Shown: positions 52,676 to 61,721 of the stretch, one piece after another
How the letters are laid out: each line of letters opens with the position of its first letter
Position numbering within the stretch: position 1 is the first letter of the stretch
Origin: Methylorubrum rhodesianum
GTDB taxonomy: Bacteria; Pseudomonadota; Alphaproteobacteria; Rhizobiales; Beijerinckiaceae
Direction: 5' to 3'
DNA length: 64,000 bases
Assembly (NCBI RefSeq): GCF_014199985.1
Contig: NZ_JACHOS010000010.1
Location: 62,001-126,000, forward strand
Program-made: the position numbers and the translations under genes
Notes under the pieces: generated by a model
What the model saw: the letters and a program-made list of their open reading frames with translations, nothing else
Told to the model about the DNA's origin: nothing
The model's database searches: none

Positions 52676-52980
52676 TCGGCCCGGTCCTTTTCCCCGCATG
52701 CCGCGACGGGTGTGCCCCCGATCCCGCAGCGCCCGCCCGGCGCAACGACCACGGCGCTGGCGCGGCGGGTCCGGCTGAGAGGCTTGAACGTGTTTCGATG
52801 CGGCACTCTTCTGCGCACGGGATTGTGGCGCCAATGGTGCGTTCTGCCGCCCTGGGGCCGCGAGCGTGGGAAACGCTTCGAAACCGGCGAGTCGTGACAT
52901 TTTCGCATCAGCCACCCGCCGGGAGCCGATTGACAGGCGAGGGCCGCCACGCGACGAGACCGGCCTGCCTGCGAGAGACC

Positions 52981-53733
52981 ATGGCCGCCTACGATTTCAC
53001 CGCCCCTCGCCTCTTCGTCGAAGCGGATCTGGCGGAAGGCCGCGTCCTCCCGCTGGAGCGGGCGCAGGCCAATTACCTGCTGACCGTCCTGCGCCGGGCC
53101 GAGGGCGAGCCCGTCCTGCTGTTCAACGGCCGCGACGGCGAGTGGCGCGCCGAGATCGTGCCGCAGGGCCGCAAGAGCGCGGATCTGCGCGTGGTGGCGC
53201 AGACCCGGCCGCAGCCGGCGCCGGCCGACCTGCACTACCTGTTCGCCCCCCTGAAGACGGGACGGCTCGACTACATGGCGCAGAAGGCGGTGGAGATGGG
53301 CGCCGGGCGGTTGCAGCCGGTCTTCACCCGCTTCACCCAGGGCGAGCGGCTCAAGCTCGACCGCCTTCAGGCCAACACGATCGAGGCGGCCGAGCAGTGC
53401 GGGATCCTTTCCGTGCCCGAGATCGGCGAGCCGGCCCGCCTGCCCGCCTGCCTCGACGCGCTGGAAGCGGAGCGCCTGCTCGTGTTCTGCGATGAGGACG
53501 CGCCCGTGCGCGATCCGGTGGCGGCCCTTCGCGGCGCCGCCGATCCGGCGGCGCCCCCGCCGCTCGCGGTGCTGGTCGGCCCCGAGGGCGGGTTCCACGC
53601 GGAGGAGCGCGCGCTCATCGCCGCCCGCCCCAACACGGTCGCGCTGTCGCTCGGTCCCCGCATTCTGCGGGCGGACACGGCGGCGGTGGCGGTGCTGGCA
53701 CTGGTGCAGGCGGTGCTCGGCGACGCGCGGTGA
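52981..53733 (+). CDS. rsmE: 16S rRNA (uracil(1498)-N(3))-methyltransferase
   Basis: RsmE methylates U1498 of 16S rRNA. The 250-residue SPOUT methyltransferase has a PUA-like N-terminus (RLFVEADLAEG, NYLLTVLR) and the trefoil-knot motifs VLVGPEGGFHAEE and LSLGPRILRADTA for SAM binding. QKAVEMGAGRLQPVFTRFTQ is the family core. Length is normal. Confidence 0.93.
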   Translation: MAAYDFTAPRLFVEADLAEGRVLPLERAQANYLLTVLRRAEGEPVLLFNGRDGEWRAEIVPQGRKSADLRVVAQTRPQPAPADLHYLFAPLKTGRLDYMAQKAVEMGAGRLQPVFTRFTQGERLKLDRLQANTIEAAEQCGILSVPEIGEPARLPACLDALEAERLLVFCDEDAPVRDPVAALRGAADPAAPPPLAVLVGPEGGFHAEERALIAARPNTVALSLGPRILRADTAAVAVLALVQAVLGDAR

Positions 53734-53788
53734 GCCGACCCGATTCGAGGCCGCCACGAGGATGTCTTGGAAGAGGATGTCTTGAAAA

Positions 53789-54772
53789 ATGACGAAGCCC
53801 CGCATCCTCCTCCTGTCCCTCGGCGGGACGATCACCATGACCCGCTCCACCGAGGGCGGGATCGTACCGACGCTGACCGCGGCCGACCTTGCGGCCTCGG
53901 TGCCGGGGCTCGCGGCGGTGGCAGCGATCGAGACGCTCTCGCCGCTGCGCCGGCCGAGCGCCGGGCTGACCCTCGACGACCTGATCGGGGTGGCGCGCAC
54001 GCTGAGGGAGCGCCTCGCCGGTGATCTCGACGGCGCGGTGGTGATCCAGGGCACCGACACGATCGAGGAGACGGCCTTCGTCCTCGACACTCTGGTCGAC
54101 GGCGACAAGACCGTCGTCGTCACCGGAGCGATGCGCGGGCCGGAGAGCGCCGGGGCCGACGGGCCCGGCAACCTGCTGGCCGCCGCGATCGTCGCGGGCA
54201 GCCCGGCGGCGCGGGGCCTCGGCGTGGTCGCCGTCCTCAATGACGAGATCCACGCCGCGCGCCTGGTGCAGAAGGCTCACACCGCCCTCCCCTCCGCCTT
54301 CCGCTCGCCGCTCGCCGGCCCGGTCGGCCTCGTCGTCGAGGGCGAGGTCCGGATCTGGTTGCGATCCCACCGTGGTCCCGTCCTCGCGGCGCCCCTGGCG
54401 GAGGAATCGGCCCCGGTGGCGCTGCTGAAGGTGGGCATCGGCGACGACGGGCGGCTGCTCGCTGCCCTGCCGGACCTCGGGTTCCGCGGAGCCGTGATCG
54501 AGGGGATGGGTGCGGGCCACGTGCCGGAGGCCCTCGCCGAGATCGTCTCCGCCCTTGTGCAGCGGATGCCGGTCGTCCTCGCCTCGCGGACGCAGGCGGG
54601 CCCTGTGTTCTCGCGCACATACGGATATCCCGGCGGCGAGATCGATCTGCTGGCGCGCGGTGCGCTTTCGGCCGGTCATCTGTCGGGTCTGAAGGCGCGG
54701 CTGCTGCTCCAGATCCTCCTTCGGGCGGGCATCGAGCGGACGGCCTACGCCCGGTATTTCGCGAATCCGTGA
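53789..54772 (+). CDS. L-asparaginase family protein
   Basis: A 327-residue asparaginase. The first active-site motif is LSLGGTITM, with a catalytic Thr in GGTIT. The second is VVIQGTDTIEETAFVLDTLV with the Thr-Asp pair. MRGPESAGADGPGNLL and GYPGGEIDLL follow. No signal peptide, so it is a cytoplasmic (type I-like) enzyme that makes aspartate and ammonia from asparagine. An AAAA spacer before ATG and no strong ribosome site are seen. Confidence 0.88.
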   Translation: MTKPRILLLSLGGTITMTRSTEGGIVPTLTAADLAASVPGLAAVAAIETLSPLRRPSAGLTLDDLIGVARTLRERLAGDLDGAVVIQGTDTIEETAFVLDTLVDGDKTVVVTGAMRGPESAGADGPGNLLAAAIVAGSPAARGLGVVAVLNDEIHAARLVQKAHTALPSAFRSPLAGPVGLVVEGEVRIWLRSHRGPVLAAPLAEESAPVALLKVGIGDDGRLLAALPDLGFRGAVIEGMGAGHVPEALAEIVSALVQRMPVVLASRTQAGPVFSRTYGYPGGEIDLLARGALSAGHLSGLKARLLLQILLRAGIERTAYARYFANP

Positions 54773-54960
54773 TCGCCCGGTCCGAGGCGGTAAACAGAAG
54801 CTTGAGGCATGTCTGCCATGCGGTCGGCGGGCGCGTTGTTCAGTCTTGCGGCGTCCTCTAAGGACACGACATCCGGTGAGGCCGCTGCCGGCCCCGTCCG
54901 GTGGCGGACCTTCGGCGCGCCGCTGACCCCCTTCGACCGACGTTACCTTCGAGGCAGCGC

Positions 54961-56331
54961 ATGGCGCGCGACACGTCCGACACAACCCCGCTGACGACGC
55001 GGGACGAACTGATCGCGTGGTTCTCCGCGGGCGAGAAGCCGCGCGAGCGCTTCGCCATCGGCACTGAGCACGAAAAGATTCCCTTCTACACGGCAGACCA
55101 CGCCCCGGTGCCGTACGAGGGCGAGCGCGGCATCCGCGCGCTTCTGGAGAACCTCGGCCGCGAGACCGGGTGGGAACCGATTCTCGATGCCGGCAACATC
55201 ATCGGGCTGGCCAACAACGAGGGCGGGGGCGCGATCTCGATCGAGCCCGGCGGGCAGTTCGAACTCTCCGGCGCCCCGCTGCCCGACATCCACGCGACGG
55301 TCACCGAACTTGACGAGCACCTCGCGGCGGCGAGGCGCGCGGCCGAACCGCTCGGCATCGGCTTCCTCGACCTCGGCATGAGTCCGAAATGGACCCGCGA
55401 GGCGACGCCGCAGATGCCGAAGAGCCGCTACCGCATCATGCGCAACTACATGCCGAAGGTGGGCAAGCTCGGCCTCGACATGATGCTGCGCACCGCGACC
55501 GTGCAGGTGAATGTCGATTTCGCCTCAGAGGCCGACATGGTGCGCAAGATGCGCGTCAGCCTCGCGCTCCAGCCCATCGCCACGGCGCTCTTCGCCAATT
55601 CCCCCTTCACCGACGGGCGGCCCAACGGCTTCCTGTCGCGCCGCTCCGAGATCTGGCGCGACACCGACGCCGACCGCACCGGCATGCTCCCCTTCGCCTT
55701 CGACGAGGGCTTCGGCTACGAGGCCTATGTCGACTGGCTGCTCGACGTGCCGATGTACTTCGTCAAGCGCGGCGAGACCTACCACGACGTGGCCGGCGCC
55801 TCGTTCCGCGACCTGATGGAGGGGCGCCTCGCGCAGTTGCCGGGCGAGCGGGCGACGGTGTCGGACTGGGCCAACCACGCCTCCACCGTCTTCCCGGAAG
55901 TGCGGCTCAAGCGCTTCCTCGAGATGCGCGGCGCCGATGTCGGCGGCCCGGCGATGATCGCGGCGCAATCGGCCTTCTGGGTCGGCCTCCTCTACGACGA
56001 GACGGCGCTCTCCGCCGCCTGGGATCTGGTGCGCGGCTGGTCCGCCAACGAGCGCGAATCGATCCGCGCCGCCGTGCCGCGGCTTGGGCTCCATGCCAGC
56101 ATCGGCGGGCGCTGCCTCGGCGCGGTGGCCGCCGAGGCGCTCGCCATCGCCCGCACCGGGCTGCAGGCGCGGGCGCGCCGCGACGGAAACGGGCGCGACG
56201 AGGCGGTCTACCTCCAGCCGCTGGAGGCGATCATCGCCGCCGGCCGCAGCCATGCGGAGGACCGACTCGCCGATTACGAGACCGCCTGGGAGAAGTCGGT
56301 GGAGCCGGCCTTCACCGCCTGCACGTTCTGA
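54961..56331 (+). CDS. gshA: Glutamate--cysteine ligase
   Basis: GshA makes gamma-glutamylcysteine, the first step of glutathione. The 456-residue protein belongs to the plant/alphaproteobacterial GCS2 type: FAIGTEHEKIPFY near residue 38, EGGGAISIEPGGQFELSG near residue 86, MPKSRYRIMRNYMP near residue 150, and VQVNVDFASEADMVRKMRV near residue 180. Redox control in this type involves cysteines, and only a few are present here (the last residue but one is Cys). Glutathione is also the formaldehyde acceptor in some methylotrophs. The start is an ATG with GAGGCAGC upstream. Confidence 0.93.
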   Translation: MARDTSDTTPLTTRDELIAWFSAGEKPRERFAIGTEHEKIPFYTADHAPVPYEGERGIRALLENLGRETGWEPILDAGNIIGLANNEGGGAISIEPGGQFELSGAPLPDIHATVTELDEHLAAARRAAEPLGIGFLDLGMSPKWTREATPQMPKSRYRIMRNYMPKVGKLGLDMMLRTATVQVNVDFASEADMVRKMRVSLALQPIATALFANSPFTDGRPNGFLSRRSEIWRDTDADRTGMLPFAFDEGFGYEAYVDWLLDVPMYFVKRGETYHDVAGASFRDLMEGRLAQLPGERATVSDWANHASTVFPEVRLKRFLEMRGADVGGPAMIAAQSAFWVGLLYDETALSAAWDLVRGWSANERESIRAAVPRLGLHASIGGRCLGAVAAEALAIARTGLQARARRDGNGRDEAVYLQPLEAIIAAGRSHAEDRLADYETAWEKSVEPAFTACTF

Positions 56332-56659
56332 GGTCGGCGGCGGATCTCGACCATTTCGCTTGCAGCTCCGCGATCGCCGGTCGCGCAGCGCGGTTGGCGC
56401 CCGTCGGCGTGGACGCGGTGAAGGTCGATCGGAGGTCGGAATCGAGACGGGATCGGGACCATGCCGGATGCGACATGGTCGGATCTGGCGGCCGGTGCGA
56501 CCGACGAAGAGGCGGCCGGCCAATCGGCCCCTGCCTCGGCGGGAGACATCGACCAGCCCAGCCTTAGGAATTTTCGTCGCGGGCAAGCTTTGCCGTTGGA
56601 ACGCGTTCGGCGGTTCGTTGTTCCTGTGCGTGTTCCTTATAGCTAAGGAGTCCGCATCC
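56332..56659 (+). other. Intergenic region upstream of the Tyr/Gly-rich gene
   Basis: About 328 bases without a supported gene. AT content rises toward the right. GGAATTTTC and GGAAC with nearby CGTT are present but with 13- or 22-base spacing, which does not fit the EcfG consensus. The downstream gene has its own AAGGAG site. A promoter of unknown class is expected in the last 100 bases. Confidence 0.45.
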
Positions 56660-57076
56660 ATGTCCCGCATCACGACCCTGACGCTGGCCGGCCTCACGGC
56701 GGCGAGCCTGACCGTGACGGCCGTTCCGCCCGCACAGGCCGCGCCTCTACCCGCAATGAATGCCGCCCAGGTCGGCGGCGGCAACACCACCGTCGACACC
56801 GTCGGCTGGCGCCGCGGTTACTACGGCGGCTATTACGGTCCCCGTTACGGCTACGGCTACGGTTATCGCCGCAACGTCGGCGGTGCCCTGGCGGCCGGCG
56901 CGGCACTCGGCCTGATCGGCGGTGCGATCGCCGCCAGCGCGGCCCCGCGCTACTACGACTACCCGGCCTATGGCGGGTATTACGGCTATGGCCGCCCCGT
57001 CGGCTACTATGGCGGTTATGGCTACGCCTACCCGGCCTATGGCGGCTATTACGGCTACGGCCCCTACGGCTGGTAG
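56660..57076 (+). CDS. Secreted Tyr/Gly-rich protein with glycine-zipper segment
   Basis: A 138-residue exported protein. A signal peptide (residues 1-27, ending AQA) leads into Tyr/Gly-rich repeats (RGYYGGYYGPRYGYGYGYRR), a hydrophobic zipper (GGALAAGAALGLIGGAIAAS, about residues 74-93), then more YGGYYGYG repeats to the end. Such proteins are common and abundant in Methylobacterium and Bradyrhizobium envelopes; the role is unknown. TAAGGAG is a strong ribosome site. A clear terminator follows. Confidence 0.8.
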   Translation: MSRITTLTLAGLTAASLTVTAVPPAQAAPLPAMNAAQVGGGNTTVDTVGWRRGYYGGYYGPRYGYGYGYRRNVGGALAAGAALGLIGGAIAASAAPRYYDYPAYGGYYGYGRPVGYYGGYGYAYPAYGGYYGYGPYGW

Positions 57077-57104
57077 CCACGCCTGCGATCCGTGAAACAC
57101 ATCG

Positions 57105-57137
57105 CCCCGCCGGCTCACTCCAGCCGACGGGGTTTTT
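57105..57137 (+). terminator. Intrinsic terminator after the Tyr/Gly-rich gene
   Basis: CCCCG-CCGGCT pairs with AGCCG-ACGGGG around CACTCC and is followed by TTTTT, a classic Rho-independent terminator 29 bases past the stop. Confidence 0.88.
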
Positions 57138-57154
57138 CGTGCTACGCCGCGGCC

Positions 57155-57436
57155 ATGTCCGACACTCTGCAGGCCGCGATTTCGAACGGAGACGCGGTCG
57201 AACTCGACCTCAGCGGCCTCAAATGCCCCCTTCCGGCGCTGCGCACGCGCAAAGCCCTACGGGCGCTCGCGCCCGGAGCGCGGCTTGCCGTGACCGCCAC
57301 CGATCCGCTGGCGGGGATCGACATCCCCAACGTCGTCCGCGAGGAAGGGGCCGCTCTGGAGGCGCAGGAACGGCAGGGGCCGGCCTTGCGCTTCCTGATT
57401 CGCCGCGGCGCCGACCGGGCGGCGGAGTCGACCTGA
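57155..57436 (+). CDS. TusA/SirA-family sulfur carrier protein
   Basis: A 93-residue TusA-like protein. LDLSGLKCPLPALRTRKAL carries the CPxP motif with the sulfur-accepting cysteine, and DPLAGIDIPNVVREEG matches the family core. TusA proteins relay sulfur for tRNA thiolation, molybdenum cofactor or sulfur oxidation. It lies 18 bases after a terminator, so its own promoter must overlap the hairpin or it depends on read-through. Confidence 0.86.
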   Translation: MSDTLQAAISNGDAVELDLSGLKCPLPALRTRKALRALAPGARLAVTATDPLAGIDIPNVVREEGAALEAQERQGPALRFLIRRGADRAAEST

Positions 57437-57487
57437 ACCCGGACACGCCCGCCTTCGAGCCCTCCTGCAAGTCCTTCTGGAGACGCC

Positions 57488-58054
57488 ATGCCCCCCGAGA
57501 TCCGCGGCACCCGCACCGTTCACGACGGCTGGGCCAGCTTCGTCGTCGCCGATGTGACGACGCCCGAGGGCGCCGAGGTGACCCGCGAGATCGAGGATCA
57601 CGGGGAGGCCGTGTGCGTGCTGCCCTACGACCCGGAGCGTCGGGTCGCCCTGCTGATCCGCCAGTTCCGCGCGCCGCCCTTCTTCACCGCGGGCGTGGCC
57701 GATCTGCTCGAAGTGCCCGCGGGCCTGCTCGATGAGGCCGATCCGGCGGAGGGCGTGCGCCGCGAGGCCTTCGAGGAGACCGGGCTGCGGCTGTCGCGTC
57801 TCGAGCCGGTCTCCACGGTGTGGAGCCTTCCGGGAATCTCCACCGAGCGGATGCACCTGTTCCTCGCTCCCTACGCGGAAAGCGACCGGGAAGGACCGGG
57901 CGGCGGCTTGGCCGAGGAGCACGAGGCCATCACCGTGGTCGAGATGCCGCTCGCCGCCCTCGCGGCGATGAGCGAGGCCGGCGAGATCACCGACATGAAG
58001 ACGCTGGTGCTCCTGCTCGCCCTGCGCCTGCGCCGTCCCGAACTCTTCGTCTGA
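57488..58054 (+). CDS. Nudix hydrolase (ADP-ribose pyrophosphatase-like)
   Basis: A 188-residue Nudix protein. The Nudix box GLLDEADPAEGVRREAFEETGL (G-x5-E-x7-REAxEExGL with variation) is near residue 80, preceded by LIRQFRAP and LLEVPAG, the pattern of ADP-ribose pyrophosphatases. SLPGISTERMHLFLAPY after it is also typical. It lies 51 bases after the tusA-like gene and may be co-transcribed. A GGAGACGCC site precedes the ATG. Confidence 0.87.
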   Translation: MPPEIRGTRTVHDGWASFVVADVTTPEGAEVTREIEDHGEAVCVLPYDPERRVALLIRQFRAPPFFTAGVADLLEVPAGLLDEADPAEGVRREAFEETGLRLSRLEPVSTVWSLPGISTERMHLFLAPYAESDREGPGGGLAEEHEAITVVEMPLAALAAMSEAGEITDMKTLVLLLALRLRRPELFV

Positions 58055-58150
58055 CGGCCGGCTTGCGGGCTCGGCGGCAGCGCCTATCATCCTTCGGCGC
58101 GGAACGGATTCTCTCGCATCGACGGAGGCCGCCGCGCGGGAGATGCGCCC

Positions 58151-58285
58151 ATGTCGTTCTTCATCGGGATCGCCGGTCCCTGGCTCGTGGTTTCCGCCCT
58201 GCTCCTGATGTGGCACCGGCGGGAGGAAGAGCGTCCGGCGCGGACCGTGCCCGCCGAGACGGGCGGGTATCCGCCCCGCGCCTAA
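58151..58285 (+). CDS. Small single-helix membrane protein
   Basis: A 44-residue frame starts with ATG after a GGGAG site. A hydrophobic helix (residues 4-20, FIGIAGPWLVVSALLLM) is followed by a charged tail with RREEERPARTVP. The ribosome site and helix-tail layout suggest a real small membrane protein; no function is known. Confidence 0.6.
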   Translation: MSFFIGIAGPWLVVSALLLMWHRREEERPARTVPAETGGYPPRA

Positions 58286-58520
58286 CGCGCATTTCAGCCC
58301 GCACGGGGTGGCCGTATCCGTCACCCCCGCGCCATCCCGCCCGGCAAGGCGCTCCAGCCGCACCGAACCAATGGCCACGCCACGGGTTGTCGAGGCTCTG
58401 CGCCCCCGTTGCGGCCCGATGTCACCGGCTGGTCCGGACGACCGCGACGGATCCCGCGCGGTCCGTTCGAACCCGACGCGCCTCCGTCTTGGGCGGGGCC
58501 CGTCGAAGCTGGAGTGACGT

Positions 58521-58922
58521 ATGGACATCGCCCTCGACAAGGTCACCGAGATCATCCTTCGGCTGCGCGCCGTCGAGGTGAAGGAAGGCGTGACCGACCC
58601 GGATTCGGGTTCCAACCCGACCGACGACGGCTCGATCGACATCCTGACCAGCGGCACCGACGACGCCACCGAGCAGGAGATCCGCAGCATGATCGCCGGC
58701 CTCAACGAGGACGAGCGCGCCGATCTCGGAGCGCTCCTCTACATCGGCCGCGGCGATTACGAGGCGGCGGAGTGGAAGACGGCGGTCGGCTTCGCCAAGG
58801 AGCGCGAGGCCGCCGGCGACACGGTGATGCGCGAATTGCTCGGCACTCCGGACGCGGCCTCGCTGCTCGAGGAAGGCCTCGACGCGCTGGGCATTCCGAT
58901 GGAGACGCCCGAGGCGCCGTAA
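58521..58922 (+). CDS. DUF3775 family protein
   Basis: A 133-residue acidic soluble protein. IALDKVTEIILRLRAVEVKEG and IAGLNEDERADLGALLYIGRGDYE match DUF3775, with the AEWKTAVGFAKER and LLGTPDAASLLEEGLDALG parts after it. The family is common in Alphaproteobacteria and its function unknown. A TGGAGTG site precedes the ATG. Confidence 0.82.
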   Translation: MDIALDKVTEIILRLRAVEVKEGVTDPDSGSNPTDDGSIDILTSGTDDATEQEIRSMIAGLNEDERADLGALLYIGRGDYEAAEWKTAVGFAKEREAAGDTVMRELLGTPDAASLLEEGLDALGIPMETPEAP

Positions 58923-58978
58923 GGCGGTCCCGGCGCGGAACCGGGGTTCCGCGCCGATCTACAATTGGGGCGAAACGA

Positions 58979-59419
58979 TCAGGGTTCGCAGGCGAGCGCC
59001 TTGGCGCCGAGTGCGACGAACTCCGCCGCCGTGCGCAGTTCGTCGTCGATCCGCGGCGTGCGGGCGACCACGGCGGCCTCGCGCGCCAGCCGGTCGTTGC
59101 AGGAGCAGGTGGGGAGCCCCTCGCCCACGGGCGGCGAGCAGGCATCGTGGTGCATGCAGGCCCGGTCGAGGGCGTCGACCGGAGGAAGGCCGGCGCCGCG
59201 GCTGCCCGGGCCGCAATAATTGCCGTGGAAGACCAGCGCGCCCTGAGGCAGCCCGTTGCCGGGATTGGACGCGGTCGGCGCCTCGATGGCGGGGGCCTCG
59301 ACGACCGGTGCGGTGACGGATTGAGCGAAAGCCGCCGGCGGCGCGAGGCCGAGCAGGGCAGCCGCAAATCCTGCGACCAGGGTAAGGCGCCGGGTGGCGG
59401 GATAGGCAGGAGTGGCCAC
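58979..59419 (-). CDS. Small secreted phospholipase A2-like protein
   Basis: A 146-residue protein with a signal peptide (residues 1-32) and a mature domain that keeps PLA2 hallmarks. GNYCGPGSRG (residues 67-75) resembles the calcium-binding loop, and DRACMHHDAC (86-94) the active-site helix with the His-Asp pair. CSCNDRLAREAA follows. Secreted PLA2s cut the sn-2 ester of phospholipids using Ca2+. The domain is shorter than animal enzymes and closer to the minimal bacterial, fungal or parvoviral form. GTG start with GGAGA eight bases upstream. Confidence 0.78.
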   Translation of the reverse strand: MATPAYPATRRLTLVAGFAAALLGLAPPAAFAQSVTAPVVEAPAIEAPTASNPGNGLPQGALVFHGNYCGPGSRGAGLPPVDALDRACMHHDACSPPVGEGLPTCSCNDRLAREAAVVARTPRIDDELRTAAEFVALGAKALACEP

Positions 59420-60072
59420 GTTCAGAGTCTCCGTTCGAAACGCTCCCCTCACAACCTTCCGCCGAGCGGGTCCATGACACGCTCCGGGAAGGCTGAGCCG
59501 TTCAAACGATTTCCCGCGGCTGCGGTTCACTCCTTCACGCAAGAAACAAGCCAGGGCCTTGGTTTCAGAACCTAAAATTCAAGTCGCCGCGCACGATACC
59601 GAAGTCGGCTTCTGACCGATCGGTGCGGGAATAGGCAGGGACGTCTGCCTCACTGACGATTGCTTCTGCCACTTGCTCGGCGCGATCATCGGAGAGCTGC
59701 TTGGCCTGCACCGAAGGACGACCCGTGACACGTTTAATAGGCCTGCCCCGGCGGCGCAGCCGAGCCGCGTGATGTGAGGCGCCGACGGGCGGGACGAGCG
59801 AACGCTCAAGGCGGCGCGCTTCCCGCGCAACAGGCGAGATCGCCCGGCCGCCGCACTCCGCCGCCGCGCGGTGGTCGGCCTTGCGACGTGAGCACCCGCC
59901 CCGCCTTTGGCCGCCGCTCTGCCCGGCAAGGAGCGGACCGACAGCCGAGGCAACCTGCCGACGAAGCCCCACCGCGAGGTGGCGCCGGGCCGGCGCGGTG
60001 CCGATGGGCGCGCGTCGGTCCGCGGACGTCTCAAAACGTAAAAGGGACCGTTGATGCCGGCGGAAACCGCCG
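59420..60072. other. Long gap with one doubtful frame
   Basis: About 650 bases. A minus-strand frame (59565-59972, 135 codons) ends in a region with QAKQLSDDRAEQVAEAIVSE that reads like a helix, but its first half is Arg/Gly-rich shadow-like sequence and no ribosome site is seen. The stretch 59580-59740 has lower GC than its surroundings. It could be a relic of a lost or imported gene. Confidence 0.45.
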
Positions 60073-60765
60073 TCACCGGCTGCGCAGGATCAGCCGGTCG
60101 CCGCGCACCTCGTAGGAGGGCAGCCGGTCGAGGAAGCTCTGGCCGAGCAGGTTGGTGGTCAGCACGCCCGGCCGACTCACTATCGCGTTGACGTTGCGCT
60201 CGGTGATCGGCCCGACCGTGATCGAGTCGAGCCGGATCGGCGCGGTGAGCGCGGTGCCGTTGGCGGTGGAGACCCGCTGGGTGAAGGCGCTCTCCGGCGG
60301 GCGGATGCCGAGCCGCTCGGCGGTCGTGGCGGTGAGCACGACGCTGCTCGCCCCGGTGTCGAAGACGAAGCGTTCCTCGGAGCCGCCATTCACCTCCGCC
60401 AGCACCGAGAAATCGCCGTCGGAGCGGCGGGTGATCGTCACCTCGCCGCCGGGGCCGACCACGGCGGTCCCGGGGCGCAGCGCCCCGACGACGTTGGCGC
60501 CGACCCGCTGCGCGTCGTCGCGGTAGGTGTAGCCGACGACGATCACCGCGCCGATGGCGAGCCAGATCAGGATCGAGGTGAGGGTCCGGCCCGGCATGGC
60601 GAGCGCCTGCCGCCAGCGCCCCGCGGTGAGGAGGAGGAGCAGCGCCGTCATCGAGACGAGGCCGGCGAGCTGATCCGGATCGAGCCCCATCACCGGGCCG
60701 CCGTCGTGGTTGGCGATCAGGACGACGAAGCCGACCCCGAGGATGGCGAGCCCGGCCCACATCAT
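60073..60765 (-). CDS. Retropepsin-like aspartic protease, membrane-bound (TIGR02281-type)
   Basis: A 230-residue protein with three N-terminal membrane helices (about residues 2-19, 34-48 and 61-79) and a single retropepsin-like domain. The catalytic motif is FVFDTGASSVVLT near residue 132. GPITERNVNAIV and NLLGQSFLDRL match the clan AA aspartic proteases of TIGR02281. One Asp per chain implies a dimer. The domain probably faces the periplasm. Substrates are unknown. Start overlaps the upstream DUF1289 gene stop (ATGA). Confidence 0.84.
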   Translation of the reverse strand: MMWAGLAILGVGFVVLIANHDGGPVMGLDPDQLAGLVSMTALLLLLTAGRWRQALAMPGRTLTSILIWLAIGAVIVVGYTYRDDAQRVGANVVGALRPGTAVVGPGGEVTITRRSDGDFSVLAEVNGGSEERFVFDTGASSVVLTATTAERLGIRPPESAFTQRVSTANGTALTAPIRLDSITVGPITERNVNAIVSRPGVLTTNLLGQSFLDRLPSYEVRGDRLILRSR

Positions 60766-60974
60766 GACGCGCGCGGCTCCCGCTCGGGGTAGGCCCGGCG
60801 CAGCCGCTCGGGCAGCGCCGCCATGACCGCCAGACGCTGCGGTTCGGAGAGCGAGCCCCACAGCCCGATCTCGTCGCGCGTGCGCCCGCAGCCCTCGCAC
60901 AGGCCCGTCACGGCATCGAGCACGCAGACCTTGGTGCAGGGTGAGGAGGGTTTTTTCGCAGGAGTCGCCAGCAT
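60762..60974 (-). CDS. DUF1289 family protein
   Basis: A 70-residue protein with the DUF1289 pattern: SPCTKVCVLD followed by LCEGCGRTRDEIGLW, four cysteines likely to bind zinc or an iron-sulfur cluster. It is translationally coupled to the protease gene downstream. This pairing is common in Alphaproteobacteria. Confidence 0.86.
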   Translation of the reverse strand: MLATPAKKPSSPCTKVCVLDAVTGLCEGCGRTRDEIGLWGSLSEPQRLAVMAALPERLRRAYPEREPRAS

Positions 60975-61028
60975 CGCCCGTGCAGATGGGACGGAGCGGG
61001 GCCGTGAATCAAGGTCTGATCGGAAACC

Positions 61029-61706
61029 TTATCCCTCCCGCGGGTCGTCGGACGGGCTGCGCTTCAACCAGCGGATCGGGTGAACGAGGATGCGCCTGCC
61101 GACGTCGCCGTCCCACTCCGTCCGCAGGCCCTGCGCCTCCACGGCGGCCACGATCTCGGCGGCGATGGCGGCCATGGTCTCGTCGCGCTCGTCGAACGCG
61201 CCGAAGGCGAGATAGAGGCCCCGGTCGACGAGGACGGCCTCGACATCCTGCCCGTGGTAGAACACGAACCCGCGCGAGGCGCGCCCGCGCTCCCTGCGCT
61301 GGTGGTACACCTCGGCCGCGTCCGAGATCCCGTCGGAGCGGGTGTAGCCGGCGCAATGCAGCGCGATGATCCCGCGGGCGTCGAGCGCGTCGAAGGCGAC
61401 GGCGAGCCGGTCGAAATCCGTCTCCAGCGGCCACGTCACCTCGTCGGCCCGCTTCGCCGCGAAGGCGCGGGCCACCTCCGCCTCGACCCAGCGGCGGTCC
61501 TGCGGATCGACCGTATCGGGGTCGAGGTACTCGTCCAGGATCGTCTCGAGCGTCGAGGCCCTGGACTCGAAGCCGCCGCGGGCCAGGATCTCGATCCGCT
61601 CGGCGGTGTCGGCGCGATCGATCTTTTCCGCAGGCGTGTCGGACGCTCCCCGGCTCTGCAGCCCCCGCCGTTGGCCGGCAAAGAGCCGTCGGAAGATCTT
61701 CAGCAT
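61029..61706 (-). CDS. DUF6891-like protein
   Basis: A 225-residue soluble protein. Segments VTWPLETDFDRLAVAFDALD, IALHCAGYTRSDG, GFVFYHGQDVEAVL, LYLAFGAFD and LRTEWDGDVGRRILV match the pattern of DUF6891, where TDxDRLxxAF, FYHxQD and DGxxxxRI are conserved. The function is unknown. It lies 15 bases after cobS on the same strand, so it may be in that operon. Confidence 0.75.
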   Translation of the reverse strand: MLKIFRRLFAGQRRGLQSRGASDTPAEKIDRADTAERIEILARGGFESRASTLETILDEYLDPDTVDPQDRRWVEAEVARAFAAKRADEVTWPLETDFDRLAVAFDALDARGIIALHCAGYTRSDGISDAAEVYHQRRERGRASRGFVFYHGQDVEAVLVDRGLYLAFGAFDERDETMAAIAAEIVAAVEAQGLRTEWDGDVGRRILVHPIRWLKRSPSDDPREG

Positions 61707-61721
61707 CGGGCCGGCCCTCGC

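Noticed and set aside
56580..56640. EcfG promoter before the Tyr/Gly-rich gene
   Set aside because: GGAAC and CGTT occur but with 13-base spacing; GGAAT has 22. Neither fits the 16-17 base requirement.
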